A program made the translations under genes and the position numbers. DNA of 64,000 nt from NCBI GenBank assembly GCA_964396265.1, contig CAYNEM010000013.1, positions 10,992 to 74,991 on the forward strand. The letters run 5' to 3'. Below the pieces are notes generated by a model. That model was not told the DNA's origin and did no database searches. It saw only the letters and a list, made by a program, of their open reading frames with translations. This document shows, piece after piece, positions 32,083 to 39,799 of this stretch; positions within the stretch are counted from its first letter, which is position 1; every line of letters begins with the position of its first letter. This DNA comes from EA-27 sp964396265 (GTDB lineage: Archaea; Thermoplasmatota; Thermoplasmata; RBG-16-68-12; EA-27).

Positions 32083-32661
32083 CTAACGGTCCGATGGCGA
32101 AGTCCCCCTGCGCTTGAGTCCCGCGCGCGCAATCCTGTCGGCAAGGGTTAGGAAGGCGAGGTCGACGTTCTGACCCGTCCTCGCGCTTGTGAGCCAGCTC
32201 GGGGCGGAGAAGTCCTCCGCGACCTCGTTGATTACCGCCATTGCATCCGGCTCGGCGGAGAGGTCGCTCTTCGCCCCCAGCACGACGATCGGGACATGCC
32301 CGGAGACGTGGCACGCCGCGTCGATCCAGTCCGCCGTCGCCCCGATCGTCCGGGACCGCGTCAGGTCGCCGACCGCAAGGACTCCCTGGAGCGCTGAGAA
32401 ATACACGTCCTTGAGCAGATCTCGGAACGAGGGTTCCCCCATGATGTCCCAGATGGTCAAAACCGCATGGACCGGGTGGTCGTCGACGAAGAGATCGAAC
32501 TCCTTCTTCGACACCTTCGCTCCCAAGGTTGCGTGGTAGTGGTCGTCCCACTGGTCGTACACGAACCGGCGGACGAGGCTCGACTTGCCCACCCCCGGTT
32601 CGCCAACCAGGCACACTTTGGCTCTCATCACCTCAAGACGTTCGGTACCTGGAACTGCCAT
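32083..32661 (-). CDS. Ras-like small GTPase
   Basis: The 192-residue GTPase has G1 GEPGVGKSS (20-28), a Thr in the ATLG switch I region, G3 WDIMGEPSF with no Gln in switch II, a G4 variant GAKSD in place of NKxD, and G5 LTSARTG. Loss of the switch II Gln and a changed G4 suggest slow hydrolysis or altered nucleotide use. The ATG at 32661 follows an AGGAGAGGTGA ribosome binding site; a second ATG at 32628 is less well placed. It is a paralogue of the GTPase at 59523, sharing the DIMG switch and the SARTG-x-NV end. Confidence 0.9.
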   Translation of the reverse strand: MAVPGTERLEVMRAKVCLVGEPGVGKSSLVRRFVYDQWDDHYHATLGAKVSKKEFDLFVDDHPVHAVLTIWDIMGEPSFRDLLKDVYFSALQGVLAVGDLTRSRTIGATADWIDAACHVSGHVPIVVLGAKSDLSAEPDAMAVINEVAEDFSAPSWLTSARTGQNVDLAFLTLADRIARAGLKRRGTSPSDR

Positions 32662-32667
32662 CCGTTT

Positions 32668-35600
32668 TCACCTCTCCTGTGTCGCGGCCTCTACCGCCGG
32701 CGCCCGCCGCCCGAGGGGGAGTTTGCCCTCGATCCGCGCGGCGGCCGGCTTCATGTTTCCTCGCCTCGCGATGCGCTTGCGCGTGAGGACCACGGACAAA
32801 ACGAGAACGCCCGCGACAAGGATGCTCGGGAACTCCGGGATCTGCAGGTGACCCCACGTCCCTGGGTTGTTCTGGTTGACGTTGTCGGAACCCCAAGTGT
32901 AGGTCGTGAAGGTGGTGTCGTCAAACCCGAGGACCGCGAAACCGGCGACCTGGTTCGCGCTCGTCGAGTTCGTGCCCCAGACATCCCAGAAGGAGATGCT
33001 GAACTCGTACACCTGCCGGGAGTTGTTGAACGCCCCCACCGCTGACGGCGAGGAGCACGAGCCGCTACAGGACACCCAGCCCGCCCCATTCCCTTTTTCT
33101 GAGGTCAGAGAGCCGCCGCTCGTCACCCGGAACCGCCGATCGTCGCTCTGGGGCACAGATCCTCCGTCGTGGTTCCTGTCGAACACCAATCGGCCCGAAT
33201 CGACGGCGCCGTCATCGGTCGTGTCCGCGGTCACCTCGAGGCACACGTAGACGCGCGAGCTCGCCGACCGGCGGCCGACGAGGAACTTCAGGTTCGCGTT
33301 GCTCAGCTCGTCCGCGCCATGGTACTCGCTTGAGCTCGTGCCGCAGTTTCCATCCACGGTCGGGATGTTCGTGAGCGGCTTCGCGAGGGCCGTCAGGGCG
33401 TTCGTCCCGTGCAAGGGTATCAAGCCCGGACTCGCGCGGGTCCCATCCTGTTCCTCCGGCTCTGTCGCGTCCGCGGCCCCGGACCAGTCCGCCGTGATGA
33501 CGATCACCCACTTTCCCTCGACCGCTGCGTCAGGGATGAGGGCGCCCGCCTCAAGCTCCTCGGCACCCAGACCCGTCGCTACCGGAGCTTCCCATTCCCA
33601 CTCCGTCCCCGACCAGCGATAGGCGCTCGCGTTGTCGACCTGGCCCCCCCGGCCCTGAACATCGACGAAGCGGTCGAAGGAACGCCCGCCGAGCGTGATG
33701 CCGCCCCCCACCTCATCTGTACCGAGGTAGAAACGCACGTAGTCGCGCCCGACACGCGGTGGCGGAGGCGGCGGAGCGGCAGAAGCGCCGGGTGCACCCT
33801 CCCCGTCCGGCTCAGGCCTCAACAGGCGATCCGGCACGAGGCTGCCCTCCAATGCAGGTCCGAGGAGCCTCACGTACAGGAAGACCTGGTCCCCTGCGGC
33901 GAACGCGTCCCGGCTCACGATATTCATGGAGGATCTGCTGACACCGCGAAGATCTGTCTCGTCCGATTCTGGATTGGGCCAGTCCGCGAAGAGACCGTCA
34001 ATACGCTTCAAGTTCTCGGGTGGGGGCTGTCCCACGTAGGCCCGGGCCTCGAATCCGACGACGGCGAACGGTCGATCCGCCACGACGGAAACGACTCCTG
34101 CGGACACGAGCGACCCTTGAGGAAGCGCCATGGGGTCCGCCGTAACCACGCGGGTCACCGGGGTCCCTTCGACGACCTCGAGGTCCTCTGGAATCGCCGC
34201 GAACGCCGCACCGGCACTCGTACGAAGCTCGACGCGTTGCACGTGAACCCGAGCCCCTGCTCCGATCGCCTCGAACCGGAGCGCGAGAAACGGCTGGTGC
34301 CCGCTCTGCAGTGTCGTGACAAGGACCTGTTGCGTCACACGAAGCGCGCCGAGGGCAAGGCCGATGGGAACGACGGTGTGGCTCGTCTCTCCCGCGTTGT
34401 CATCCGAGGCGAACCTCGCGCGCAGGGAGGTCGGAGCGAGCTCCGCGAGGAGGTACGTCGGCACCTCAACCTCGAGCTCCCGACCGTTCGCCGCCGCTGA
34501 CAAATCGACATCGCGCTTCCAGCCATTCCAGTCCGCACGATTGTCCCCCTCGAACCGCATTATGACCGCCTGCTCCACGACGCCGCCCGATCCGGAAACT
34601 CGTGCCAAGTAGTCCGCGCCGAGCTCCCCCAGGTCGTATCCCGTGGTCAGATTGCCATCGACGTCGAGGAATCCATGGACCGTATCGTAGTCCAATGGGT
34701 CTGCGAGTGCGGATCCCGCGACTTCGACTCGGAAGAAGAGGGAGGCATCCGCAAGCTTGAGCGACACGGACTGAATGCGCACGTTCGGACTCGTCGTGAA
34801 AGTTCCTTCCGCATAAGCGGGGACAGCCTTCCAGTCATCGAAGGAGCCGTCGATGGAAATCTCGCGTACTTGCGGCGGGGGAGAGAGGAGTTGAACCATG
34901 GTGGCCGTGGCCATCAGGAGGGCGGCCGCGATCACTATGTGCCGCGGGAGGAACCGTCCGCGTGGTGGAGCAACCGGTGGGGGAGGAATTGCGTTCGGGA
35001 TTCCAATCCCGTTGACGAGCCCGTTTACACGTCCATTGCCCTTGGCCGGTCCGCGTCCATTGACCAGCCCGTTGACGCGGCCAGTCCCGTTCGCGACTCC
35101 GCGTCCATTGACCAGCCCGTTGACGCGGCCAGTCCCGTTCGCGACTCCGCGTCCATTGACCAGCCCGTTGACGCGGCCAGTCCCGCTCGCGACTCCGCGT
35201 CCATTGACCAGCCCGTTGACGCGGCCTGTCCCGTTCACGTGGCTGTCGTTGTTCCTTTTCAAGTCGGTCGGCCGATGCCCGGGCGACCAAAGCCGAGACC
35301 AGCCCGGCGATTCGCTGATCAAACCACGACGTTGCGAGGCCGTGGGATCCGACTGTGCCCTATGTCCCTCCCTGAGGAGTTGCGCCGACGCCGGGCCGAA
35401 CCCAGAAAACGCCGGAAGCGCAGGCAGGCCGTCCGACGCGTTGCCCCGTGGGGAGACCTCCTCATACGTGTACCAAGAGGAGCAAGCTGGAGCCGGAGGA
35501 TCCCCGTACCTAGAACTTGCGCGAGGCACGCCCGTGCAAACGAACCTGGTCGGATTCGTTGACCCACATCGAACGCAAGCGATTTCTGGACCGGCCTGCC

Positions 35601-35706
35601 TGAGGAGATCCGCGACGGCGGTGGAGTTGCAACGAGGACAGACCGAGAGGGGTTGAAGGCTTCCGGAGCATTGCGGGCACCGGTGAAAGCGATCGAGCCG
35701 AAGCAT
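32668..35706 (-). CDS. large sensor-like membrane protein: zinc ribbon, NG repeats, DOMON-like outer domains
   Basis: This 1012-residue protein starts with zinc ribbons (CPQC, CPRC, CVRCGS), then a disordered region and nearly five 16-residue repeats of the type GRVNGLVNGRGVANGT (residues about 157-234). A transmembrane helix (HIVIAAALLMATATMVQLL) follows near 258. The outer part has three segments that open like carbohydrate- or heme-binding DOMON/CBM9-like domains: ISIDGSFDDWKAVPAY, IDGLFADWPNPESDE and IPTVDGNCGTSSSEYHGADE. It ends with IPEFPSILVAGVLVLSVVL and basic residues, like an archaeal PEF-CTERM sorting tail. The ATG follows GGAGG. It is the first gene of the cluster and I infer that it is the signal input. 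Confidence 0.82.
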   Translation of the reverse strand: MLRLDRFHRCPQCSGSLQPLSVCPRCNSTAVADLLRQAGPEIACVRCGSTNPTRFVCTGVPRASSRYGDPPAPACSSWYTYEEVSPRGNASDGLPALPAFSGFGPASAQLLREGHRAQSDPTASQRRGLISESPGWSRLWSPGHRPTDLKRNNDSHVNGTGRVNGLVNGRGVASGTGRVNGLVNGRGVANGTGRVNGLVNGRGVANGTGRVNGLVNGRGPAKGNGRVNGLVNGIGIPNAIPPPPVAPPRGRFLPRHIVIAAALLMATATMVQLLSPPPQVREISIDGSFDDWKAVPAYAEGTFTTSPNVRIQSVSLKLADASLFFRVEVAGSALADPLDYDTVHGFLDVDGNLTTGYDLGELGADYLARVSGSGGVVEQAVIMRFEGDNRADWNGWKRDVDLSAAANGRELEVEVPTYLLAELAPTSLRARFASDDNAGETSHTVVPIGLALGALRVTQQVLVTTLQSGHQPFLALRFEAIGAGARVHVQRVELRTSAGAAFAAIPEDLEVVEGTPVTRVVTADPMALPQGSLVSAGVVSVVADRPFAVVGFEARAYVGQPPPENLKRIDGLFADWPNPESDETDLRGVSRSSMNIVSRDAFAAGDQVFLYVRLLGPALEGSLVPDRLLRPEPDGEGAPGASAAPPPPPPRVGRDYVRFYLGTDEVGGGITLGGRSFDRFVDVQGRGGQVDNASAYRWSGTEWEWEAPVATGLGAEELEAGALIPDAAVEGKWVIVITADWSGAADATEPEEQDGTRASPGLIPLHGTNALTALAKPLTNIPTVDGNCGTSSSEYHGADELSNANLKFLVGRRSASSRVYVCLEVTADTTDDGAVDSGRLVFDRNHDGGSVPQSDDRRFRVTSGGSLTSEKGNGAGWVSCSGSCSSPSAVGAFNNSRQVYEFSISFWDVWGTNSTSANQVAGFAVLGFDDTTFTTYTWGSDNVNQNNPGTWGHLQIPEFPSILVAGVLVLSVVLTRKRIARRGNMKPAAARIEGKLPLGRRAPAVEAATQER
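35005..35238 (-). repeat. tandem 48-bp repeats, about 4.8 units, inside a coding region
   Basis: Units starting at 35053, 35101 and 35149 are near identical; a partial one starts at 35197 and a diverged one at 35005. Each unit keeps frame and encodes a 16-residue Asn/Gly/Val repeat of the membrane protein. Near identity at DNA level points to recent expansion or gene conversion. Confidence 0.9.
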
Positions 35707-36081
35707 CTAGGCCTCCGAGCGGTTCGCATTCCCACACGGTCGGCGAGTGAGCCCGACGGACTCAGAATCCGCGTCGGCAAGACGGATCGAGTCTCGGGCG
35801 GTGTCAGAGGGTCCCGGAAGGGAAAAAGGCAGGCCCGGACGGTCAGGACGAACCGGACACGCGGGGTAAACGCTTCCGGTCGAAAAGATGGTTTCGTTCG
35901 ACATTTGGCCTGCCTTGCGGAATCTTGCCGCTTTCGGGCGACGTTTGATAGCAAGTAATGACGCTTTCCATCCGAGTATCAAAAATAAGAACGGAAAGCA
36001 GCGCGTACAAAGAGATGGATTTCACGAGACATTATTATATACATCATCATATTTATTAGCCCCTCCGTCAATTACCGTAGT
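35707..36081. other. 375-bp divergent intergenic region with an AT-rich promoter core
   Basis: The region separates the minus-strand KaiC/GTPase cluster from the small ribbon-helix-helix gene. A GGAGG ribosome binding site sits five bases before the cluster's first ATG. An unusually AT-rich core at about 36028-36060 (ATTATTATATACATC, ATATTTATTAGC) could hold the promoters for both directions. A minus frame at 35707-35982 has no recognisable feature. The cluster mRNA would have a leader of about 300 bases if it starts at the AT-rich core. Confidence 0.5.
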
Positions 36082-36288
36082 GTGCCTCGACGAGCGACGT
36101 CGCATCGGAGTTCGACGAGCATCGGGGTCCGAGCGCCCCAGCCGCTGCTGGCGCGGATCGATGCTTTGGTACGAACCGGTCTCTACCGATCACGGGCCGA
36201 GGTCATCCTCGACGCCCTGAGACGATCCATGGAAACCCTCGAGCGCGAGGCAGGCCTTCAACGTCTCACGGGTCCTGCCCGCCCGTAG
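36082..36288 (+). CDS. ribbon-helix-helix DNA-binding protein
   Basis: The 68-residue product has the CopG/Arc pattern: SIGVRAPQPLLARIDALVRT (strand and helix 1) followed by GLYRSRAEVILDALRRSMET (turn and helix 2). The GTG at 36082 lies about 25-30 bases after the ATATTTATTAG box, giving a near-leaderless gene. It is divergent from the KaiC/GTPase cluster and could bind the AT-rich region between them, as small RHH proteins often regulate neighbouring genes. No toxin partner is seen beside it. The convergent neighbour is a DUF835 gene. Confidence 0.72.
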   Translation: MPRRATSHRSSTSIGVRAPQPLLARIDALVRTGLYRSRAEVILDALRRSMETLEREAGLQRLTGPARP

Positions 36289-36345
36289 CGAAGTGACGGC
36301 GAAGTCCCCCGAGGTCGCCGGACCGCGGGCAAACGTCCTAGAGGA

Positions 36346-36828
36346 TCAGGCGCCCGCGACGCCCTGAACCATCGGAAACGACCTCTTGAGTTCATCGAGT
36401 TCCCAGGACGTGAGCGTGCGCGTGTCGATGGGGATGATGCACCCGGCGCCGTTCTGCTGCAGCATCGCTTGGATGCGGAGGAGGAAGTCGCGGACCTGCT
36501 CGTAACCGTTCACGACCATGAGGAGTTCGACGCCGTCGATGAGGATGGCCGCGTCGGGATTGCGCTCCAGGAACGACTCGATGAGGCCGGAGATCCGCTT
36601 GAGGCGGAAGGGGCTCAGGGCGCGCGCGTCCCCCCTTGTGACGAGCCAATAGTGCTCGGCGCCATTCATGGGGTACCTCGCCCGGACCCGTTCCGGAGGC
36701 TCCCGGGTGATGCAGAGCACCTTGCGCCCGGACCCCGCCAGCTGGCCGAGGAGGCGATGGCTCAGGTCCGGCTTACGCTCGTCCACAAGGACAACAGGCC
36801 CCACTGTCAGCGCGTGCGAGGGTTCCAT
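36346..36828 (-). CDS. DUF835-domain protein, second free-standing copy
   Basis: This 160-residue soluble protein has the DUF835 layout: GPVVLVDERKPDLSHRLLGQ, KVLCITREPPERVRARYPM, EHYWLVTRG, ISGLIESFLERNPDAAILID with DGVELLMVVNG, and VRDFLLRIQAMLQQNGAGCI. Start at ATG 36828; a TATA box (CTTATAGG on the minus strand, 36861-36868) sits 33-40 bases upstream, leaving a leader of about 12 bases. It is transcribed divergently from the STAND regulator gene across a 106-bp gap that holds a 12-bp palindrome. Confidence 0.82.
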   Translation of the reverse strand: MEPSHALTVGPVVLVDERKPDLSHRLLGQLAGSGRKVLCITREPPERVRARYPMNGAEHYWLVTRGDARALSPFRLKRISGLIESFLERNPDAAILIDGVELLMVVNGYEQVRDFLLRIQAMLQQNGAGCIIPIDTRTLTSWELDELKRSFPMVQGVAGA

Positions 36829-36877
36829 GGCGATCCCAGACGGATGCCTTTCCCCTGGAGCCTATAAGTCAATTATC

Positions 36878-36889
36878 GGAACATGTTCC
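36878..36889. promoter_or_regulatory. 12-bp palindrome GGAACATGTTCC, copy 1
   Basis: A perfect palindrome lies between the divergent DUF835 and STAND genes, upstream of the STAND TATA box (ATTATATA, 36903-36910) and of the DUF835 TATA box. An identical copy occurs at 39721-39732. It is a strong candidate for a dimeric regulator site. Confidence 0.6.
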
Positions 36890-36934
36890 ATTTTAGAGAG
36901 CCATTATATAGGCGCGGATTCATCGAAGTTGCCG

Positions 36935-39625
36935 ATGGCGGCAGGGGTTGCGCGGAACCCCTATTACAAGCGAAAGTTGTTCTACGACACGCGGGACCGC
37001 ATCCTGCTGCACCTCCTGGAGTTCGTGGGGTTCGAAGACGACTTCGCCCTCCCTGACCAGATGACCCAGTTCGGGATCGCCGACGGGATCCGCCTCGTCC
37101 GGAGCACGGTCTCGAAGTCGATCCGGGGGCTCATGAAGGAGGGGCTCGTCCGGGGCTCGCGCGCCCACGTGCCGTCCGGTTCGATCCGTCGCACCGTGTA
37201 CGTGCTCTCGCAGGATGGCGTCGACGCCGCGAACCGGCGTCGGAGGGAGATCGAGGAGGAGATCGTCCTGTTCCGCGATTCCTCGGGCGAAGGGCGGAAG
37301 CTGCGCATGGGCGACATTCCCAACCTCATGACGGACTTCGCGACCCTCTTCGACGTCGTGACCCATGTTTCGAAGGGCGTGTTCGACCTCGCCTCGTTCA
37401 AGACGCGCCGCGGGAAGCTCGTGGACCTGACCGACCGCATGTCGAGGATACGCCACTTCTTCGGACGCGAGGCCGAACTGGCGAGGGCCGAGGCATGGCT
37501 TGAGAGTCCGGCCGAGCGGGTCCTCGTCATCACGGGCCTGGCAGGGATCGGGAAGACGACCTTCCTGGCCCGGAAGCTCGACGATTGGCGGGAGCGCCGC
37601 CATCTCCTCTTCCACCGGATCCTCCCGTGGACGACGCTCCGGGGCGTCGCGCTGCAGATCGCAGAGTTCCTCACCCGCATAAGCCGGAAGGGACTCGCCC
37701 AGTACCTCGACGCCACCCAGGGAACGGACATCGAGCAGATGGTCGGGATACTCGCGGCGGACTTGGATGGAGTATCGGTCGTCCTCGTGTTCGACGACTA
37801 CCACAACGCAGAGCCTGCGATCCGGAACTTCTTCTATGCGTTCCGGGCCATGCTCGAGACCATCAAGGACGCGAAACTCATCGTCGCTGGCCGCAACGTC
37901 AGGCCGTTCTACGACCGACGGGATGTCCGCATCAAGGAGACGGTTCGCGAGATCGCTCTGGGCGGACTCGATCCCGAGAGCGCGCGGAAACTGCTGCAGA
38001 CCCGGAACGCCCGACTTCCGGAGGCGGAGCTGGACGCCCTGGTTCGACGTACCCGGGGTCATCCGCTGTTCCTCGAGCTCGCCGACCTCCACGGCGGCGG
38101 CGTCGCGGCCGACATCCACCGATTCCTGAACGAGGAGCTGTTCTCGAAGATCACGCCGGTCGAAACCCGCGCGCTGACCCTCGCTTCGGTCTTCCGCAGT
38201 CCCGTGTCCGCGGACGCGCTCCAGGAAGAGGAGGGAGTCGAGCCGGGCACGATCCGGAGCCTCGTCGAGCAGACGTTGCTCCTCGAGGTCTCCACCAAGG
38301 TTTTCGACGTCCACGACCTGATCCGGTCGGCGATTATCGAAATCGCAAGCGCCAAGGAACGGAAACGGTTCCATGGGATGGCTGCCCGGTTCTACCTTTC
38401 CACGGCGGAACCGCGGGCACTCGAGGGGCTGTTCCACCTCGTCGAAGCGGACGACTTCACGGCGGCGGCACGCCTCGCTGTCACGGACGGGCGCGGGATA
38501 TTGAAACACGAGACGCAGGAGCTGCTCGGCATTCTGGACCGACTGCTGCCCCGCATCGACGATCCTGCGCAGAATCTCGAGCTACGGCTCCTCCGGGCTC
38601 AAGCGCTGGACATCCGGGGGGAGCTTGACGGAGCGATCCGGATCTATCGGGACATCATCCAGACGACGAGCGGACCTGGGTTCGAGCGGAAGATCGCGGG
38701 GGCCCACCATCAACTTGGGGACATCTACCGCAGACTTGGGGAAAACGAGGCCGCCGAGGAACGCCTCGAAGCAGGACTGGCCCTCTACCGCGCCTCGAAG
38801 GACGCCTCGGGCGAGGCGAGGGTTCTCCACGCCCTGTCCATGCTCGCGGAAGGGCGCGGTGACATCCAACGATCCGAACGTCTCTGTGACAGGTCCCGGG
38901 TGCTCGCTCGGCAACTCGGGATGAAGGAACTCGAAGCGGAGTTGGAGGTCGCGGTGGCGCGGTACCTCGATCACCGGGGTGATCACAAGACCTCCCTAGA
39001 ACGAAAACGCCACGCCTTGGCCCTCGCCGAGTCTCTCGGGGATTGGCATCTCCTCGCGAAACTGCACATCTCGCTGGGAGCCGGGTATCACTTCCTCAAC
39101 CAGCACAACGAGGCGGCACTGGAGTACGAACAGGGGATCCAGCTCGCTCGCCGCATCGGAAACCTGCGGATGCTCGCCTTCGGGTTGTACAATGCAGCGG
39201 GGGTCTACCTCCGCAGGGAGGACTTCGTGCGTGGAGAACCCGCCCTTAAGGAAGCGGGCGCGCTCTTTCACAAGCTCGGCGACCCCGTAAACGAAGCGCT
39301 GGTCCTGCTCTATGAAGGCTCGATGTGGTCGAAGCTGGGAAAGTGGGGCCTGGGGAAGGCAAGGTTCTCGGAATGCGTAGAACGGCTACGCCGGGCCTCC
39401 AGCCCCGCGGATCTGGTCCGGTCCCTCTATGCGTTCTCCTGGCACACGCATTTGCACGGGGAAGCTGACGCAGCTCTCCGACTGGTTGACGAGGCCATCG
39501 CCATAGCCCGGAGGATCCGAATGAAAGCCTTGGTGGTGGAAATGCAGGACTATCGCGAGCGATACGCGAAAGGCGTTGTCAAAGGCCCCGGTGGCGTGCC
39601 GCGTAGCGTTCCGACTCCGGGATGA
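36935..39625 (+). CDS. STAND-type regulator: winged helix, P-loop NTPase, TPR repeats
   Basis: The 896-residue protein begins with a winged-helix region (RDRILLHLLEFVGFEDDFAL; STVSKSIRGLMKEGLVRGS). A short linker follows, then a STAND/NACHT-like ATPase with Walker A ITGLAGIGKTTFLARKL (201-208 core), Walker B VSVVLVFDDYHN, and RTRGHPLFLELADLH typical of the STAND winged-helix end. Its C-terminal 350 residues are TPR-like helices (AGAHHQLGDIYRRLGENEAA; ISLGAGYHFLNQHNEAALEY). Such proteins act as ATP-driven transcription switches of MalT/AfsR type. The ATG at 36935 sits about 28 bases from its TATA box, giving a near-leaderless mRNA. Confidence 0.88.
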   Translation: MAAGVARNPYYKRKLFYDTRDRILLHLLEFVGFEDDFALPDQMTQFGIADGIRLVRSTVSKSIRGLMKEGLVRGSRAHVPSGSIRRTVYVLSQDGVDAANRRRREIEEEIVLFRDSSGEGRKLRMGDIPNLMTDFATLFDVVTHVSKGVFDLASFKTRRGKLVDLTDRMSRIRHFFGREAELARAEAWLESPAERVLVITGLAGIGKTTFLARKLDDWRERRHLLFHRILPWTTLRGVALQIAEFLTRISRKGLAQYLDATQGTDIEQMVGILAADLDGVSVVLVFDDYHNAEPAIRNFFYAFRAMLETIKDAKLIVAGRNVRPFYDRRDVRIKETVREIALGGLDPESARKLLQTRNARLPEAELDALVRRTRGHPLFLELADLHGGGVAADIHRFLNEELFSKITPVETRALTLASVFRSPVSADALQEEEGVEPGTIRSLVEQTLLLEVSTKVFDVHDLIRSAIIEIASAKERKRFHGMAARFYLSTAEPRALEGLFHLVEADDFTAAARLAVTDGRGILKHETQELLGILDRLLPRIDDPAQNLELRLLRAQALDIRGELDGAIRIYRDIIQTTSGPGFERKIAGAHHQLGDIYRRLGENEAAEERLEAGLALYRASKDASGEARVLHALSMLAEGRGDIQRSERLCDRSRVLARQLGMKELEAELEVAVARYLDHRGDHKTSLERKRHALALAESLGDWHLLAKLHISLGAGYHFLNQHNEAALEYEQGIQLARRIGNLRMLAFGLYNAAGVYLRREDFVRGEPALKEAGALFHKLGDPVNEALVLLYEGSMWSKLGKWGLGKARFSECVERLRRASSPADLVRSLYAFSWHTHLHGEADAALRLVDEAIAIARRIRMKALVVEMQDYRERYAKGVVKGPGGVPRSVPTPG

Positions 39626-39720
39626 TGGTCGATCAGGTGGGGTTCTTTGGCGGCAAGTCCGGATCCATGGTGCATGCACCTCCGCGCGCCCACGGAGACC
39701 TGGCCCTCATCAACGCTCTT

Positions 39721-39732
39721 GGAACATGTTCC
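39721..39732. promoter_or_regulatory. 12-bp palindrome GGAACATGTTCC, copy 2
   Basis: Identical to the copy at 36878-36889. It lies in the 174-bp gap between the STAND gene and arcS, about 70 bases before the arcS start, followed by an AT-rich AAATTTTGGG. Confidence 0.6.
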
Positions 39733-39799
39733 AAATTTTGGGAATGAACCCCATCCCGGGGTACAAAAACGACTTCTAGGGTGGCATCTGTCCCGCCGT

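Noticed and set aside
35005..35238. CRISPR array
   Set aside because: The 48-bp units are contiguous with no unique spacers, keep reading frame and encode a protein repeat.
35707..35982. 91-residue minus-strand gene before the sensor gene
   Set aside because: No recognisable motif, and it lies in the likely leader and promoter region of the cluster.
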